Of a stretch of 32,890 nt of DNA, positions 32,287-32,890 are shown piece after piece. The notes beneath the pieces are model-generated. The model was given only the letters and a program-made list of their open reading frames with translations, had not been told where the DNA came from and did not search any database. The DNA comes from a virus. The DNA lies in IMG/VR virus record IMGVR_UViG_3300042691_022595, positions 1 through 32,890 of that record; one strand, given 5' to 3'. How positions within the stretch are numbered: position 1 is the stretch's first letter; every line of letters starts with the position of its first letter. The position numbers and the translations under genes were made by a program.

Positions 32287-32890
32287 TGTCGATCACGTCT
32301 TTTACCGCCGTATCCTCCGAGGGAGGATCGACTGCGCTTGTCACCACTGGGCTCAGCGGTGAGCATGAGTTGACGCTCTACCGCGCACACGCCGGAACGC
32401 CTGTGAAGTACCCGACCTACATCCCGAGCCTGCGCGCAGTGACCTCCAGCGATGCGACGCTGACCGTCGGACCGAACAAGTTTTCGGTGGGCGACATCAT
32501 CAAGGTGGAGAATGTCAACTCCGCGGTGTTCAACGGGATCTTCCAGATCACTGGGGTTACAAGCACCACGATCACGTACACGGTGACCAGCCCCAACGTG
32601 ACCTCCGGTGCAGCAGGAACGGGTGCCATTGTGAAGAAATTGATTCCTGAGATCATCTCGCTAAAATCTACCATGACGGACACTTTTGCCTATCCGGACA
32701 GGACGGCAGCGTTCGGTACAGAACTCACCTATGTGGCCGTCGCTACGGCCGGAGCGAGCACGTTCTCGGCACGGGCCCGTGTGACCCTCCCCTACCCCAC
32801 CGACGTCTCGGTGTGCTACCCCTGCCTGGTGAGTGATCCAATCTCGCTCGTGCAGCAAGCCGCAACTCTCCAGATCTATCGTCCGTTCTC
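32286..32890 (+). CDS. Distal/minor tail protein, 3' partial
   Basis: The ATG at 32286 overlaps the tape measure stop (TGA 32284-32286). The frame is open to the window end, giving 201 visible residues. The sequence is beta-rich with Ig-like strands: STALVTTGLSGEHELTLYRA, then LTVGPNKFSVGDIIKVENV, VFNGIFQITGVTSTTITYTV, and TSGAAGTGAIVKKLIPE. The gene after the tape measure in siphophages is normally the distal tail or first minor tail protein, and this fits that role. No catalytic motif is visible in the part present. Confidence 0.75.
   Translation, partial: MSITSFTAVSSEGGSTALVTTGLSGEHELTLYRAHAGTPVKYPTYIPSLRAVTSSDATLTVGPNKFSVGDIIKVENVNSAVFNGIFQITGVTSTTITYTVTSPNVTSGAAGTGAIVKKLIPEIISLKSTMTDTFAYPDRTAAFGTELTYVAVATAGASTFSARARVTLPYPTDVSVCYPCLVSDPISLVQQAATLQIYRPF

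Noticed and set aside
1-32890. tRNA genes, CRISPR arrays, integrase or attachment sites
   Set aside because: Gaps between genes are short (largest 21080-21265) and none shows a cloverleaf, spaced repeats or a recombinase gene.

Overview
This window is the structural-gene region of a long-tailed, siphovirus-type bacteriophage, or a prophage, of a high-GC Gram-positive host, most likely an actinobacterium. The reasons are GC-rich codon use, tightly packed ATGA-coupled genes, TANNNT -10 elements usually without a good -35, and capsid, protease, tail and chaperone proteins of types I recognise from actinobacteriophages. No host gene, integrase, tRNA or CRISPR array is visible. A large terminase gene is also absent and should lie outside the window.

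Layout. At 1-587 is the 3' end of a repetitive, probably tail-tip or fibre, protein. At 692-2330 are four small proteins, three with membrane segments and one Ig-like, which could be a lysis or host-surface module. At 2320-4671 is an accessory block: an apparently leaderless helix-turn-helix protein, a Cys-motif protein, a nucleotide-metabolism fusion (DUF4406-like plus dNMP kinase) and a DUF1360 protein. The head module starts at 4746: portal, a small coupled protein, a giant 2486-aa protein ending in a kinase-like domain, a small coupled partner, and a 1554-aa multidomain capsid-maturation protease. A strong terminator at 19212-19251 closes this run.

From 21079 down to 19284 the strand flips. 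Five minus-strand genes (small membrane protein, fibre-like protein, holin-like protein, small-terminase-like protein and a short protein) sit inside the structural cluster between a divergent promoter region and the convergent terminator. Plus-strand genes resume at 21266: a scaffold-capsid fusion with a strong internal start, a second capsid-like protein, the tail tube, a head-tail connector, a small protein, a probable tail terminator, an HK97 gp10-like neck protein, two tail-assembly chaperone frames, the 1420-aa tape measure with 120-bp repeats, and the start of a distal/minor tail protein running off the window.

Two themes stand out. First, the giant protein between portal and protease ends in a domain with a lysine strand, a D-x-H-x-x-N loop and an I-D-N-G motif, the layout of PI3/4-kinase or HipA-like kinases. 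It may be a virion-carried, ejected effector. Second, at several gene starts (14537, 21266, 23352, and more weakly 24204) inverted repeats bury the ribosome binding site or start codon. At 14537 the predicted transcription start lies inside the hairpin, so a local transcript would be translatable while a read-through transcript would be blocked.
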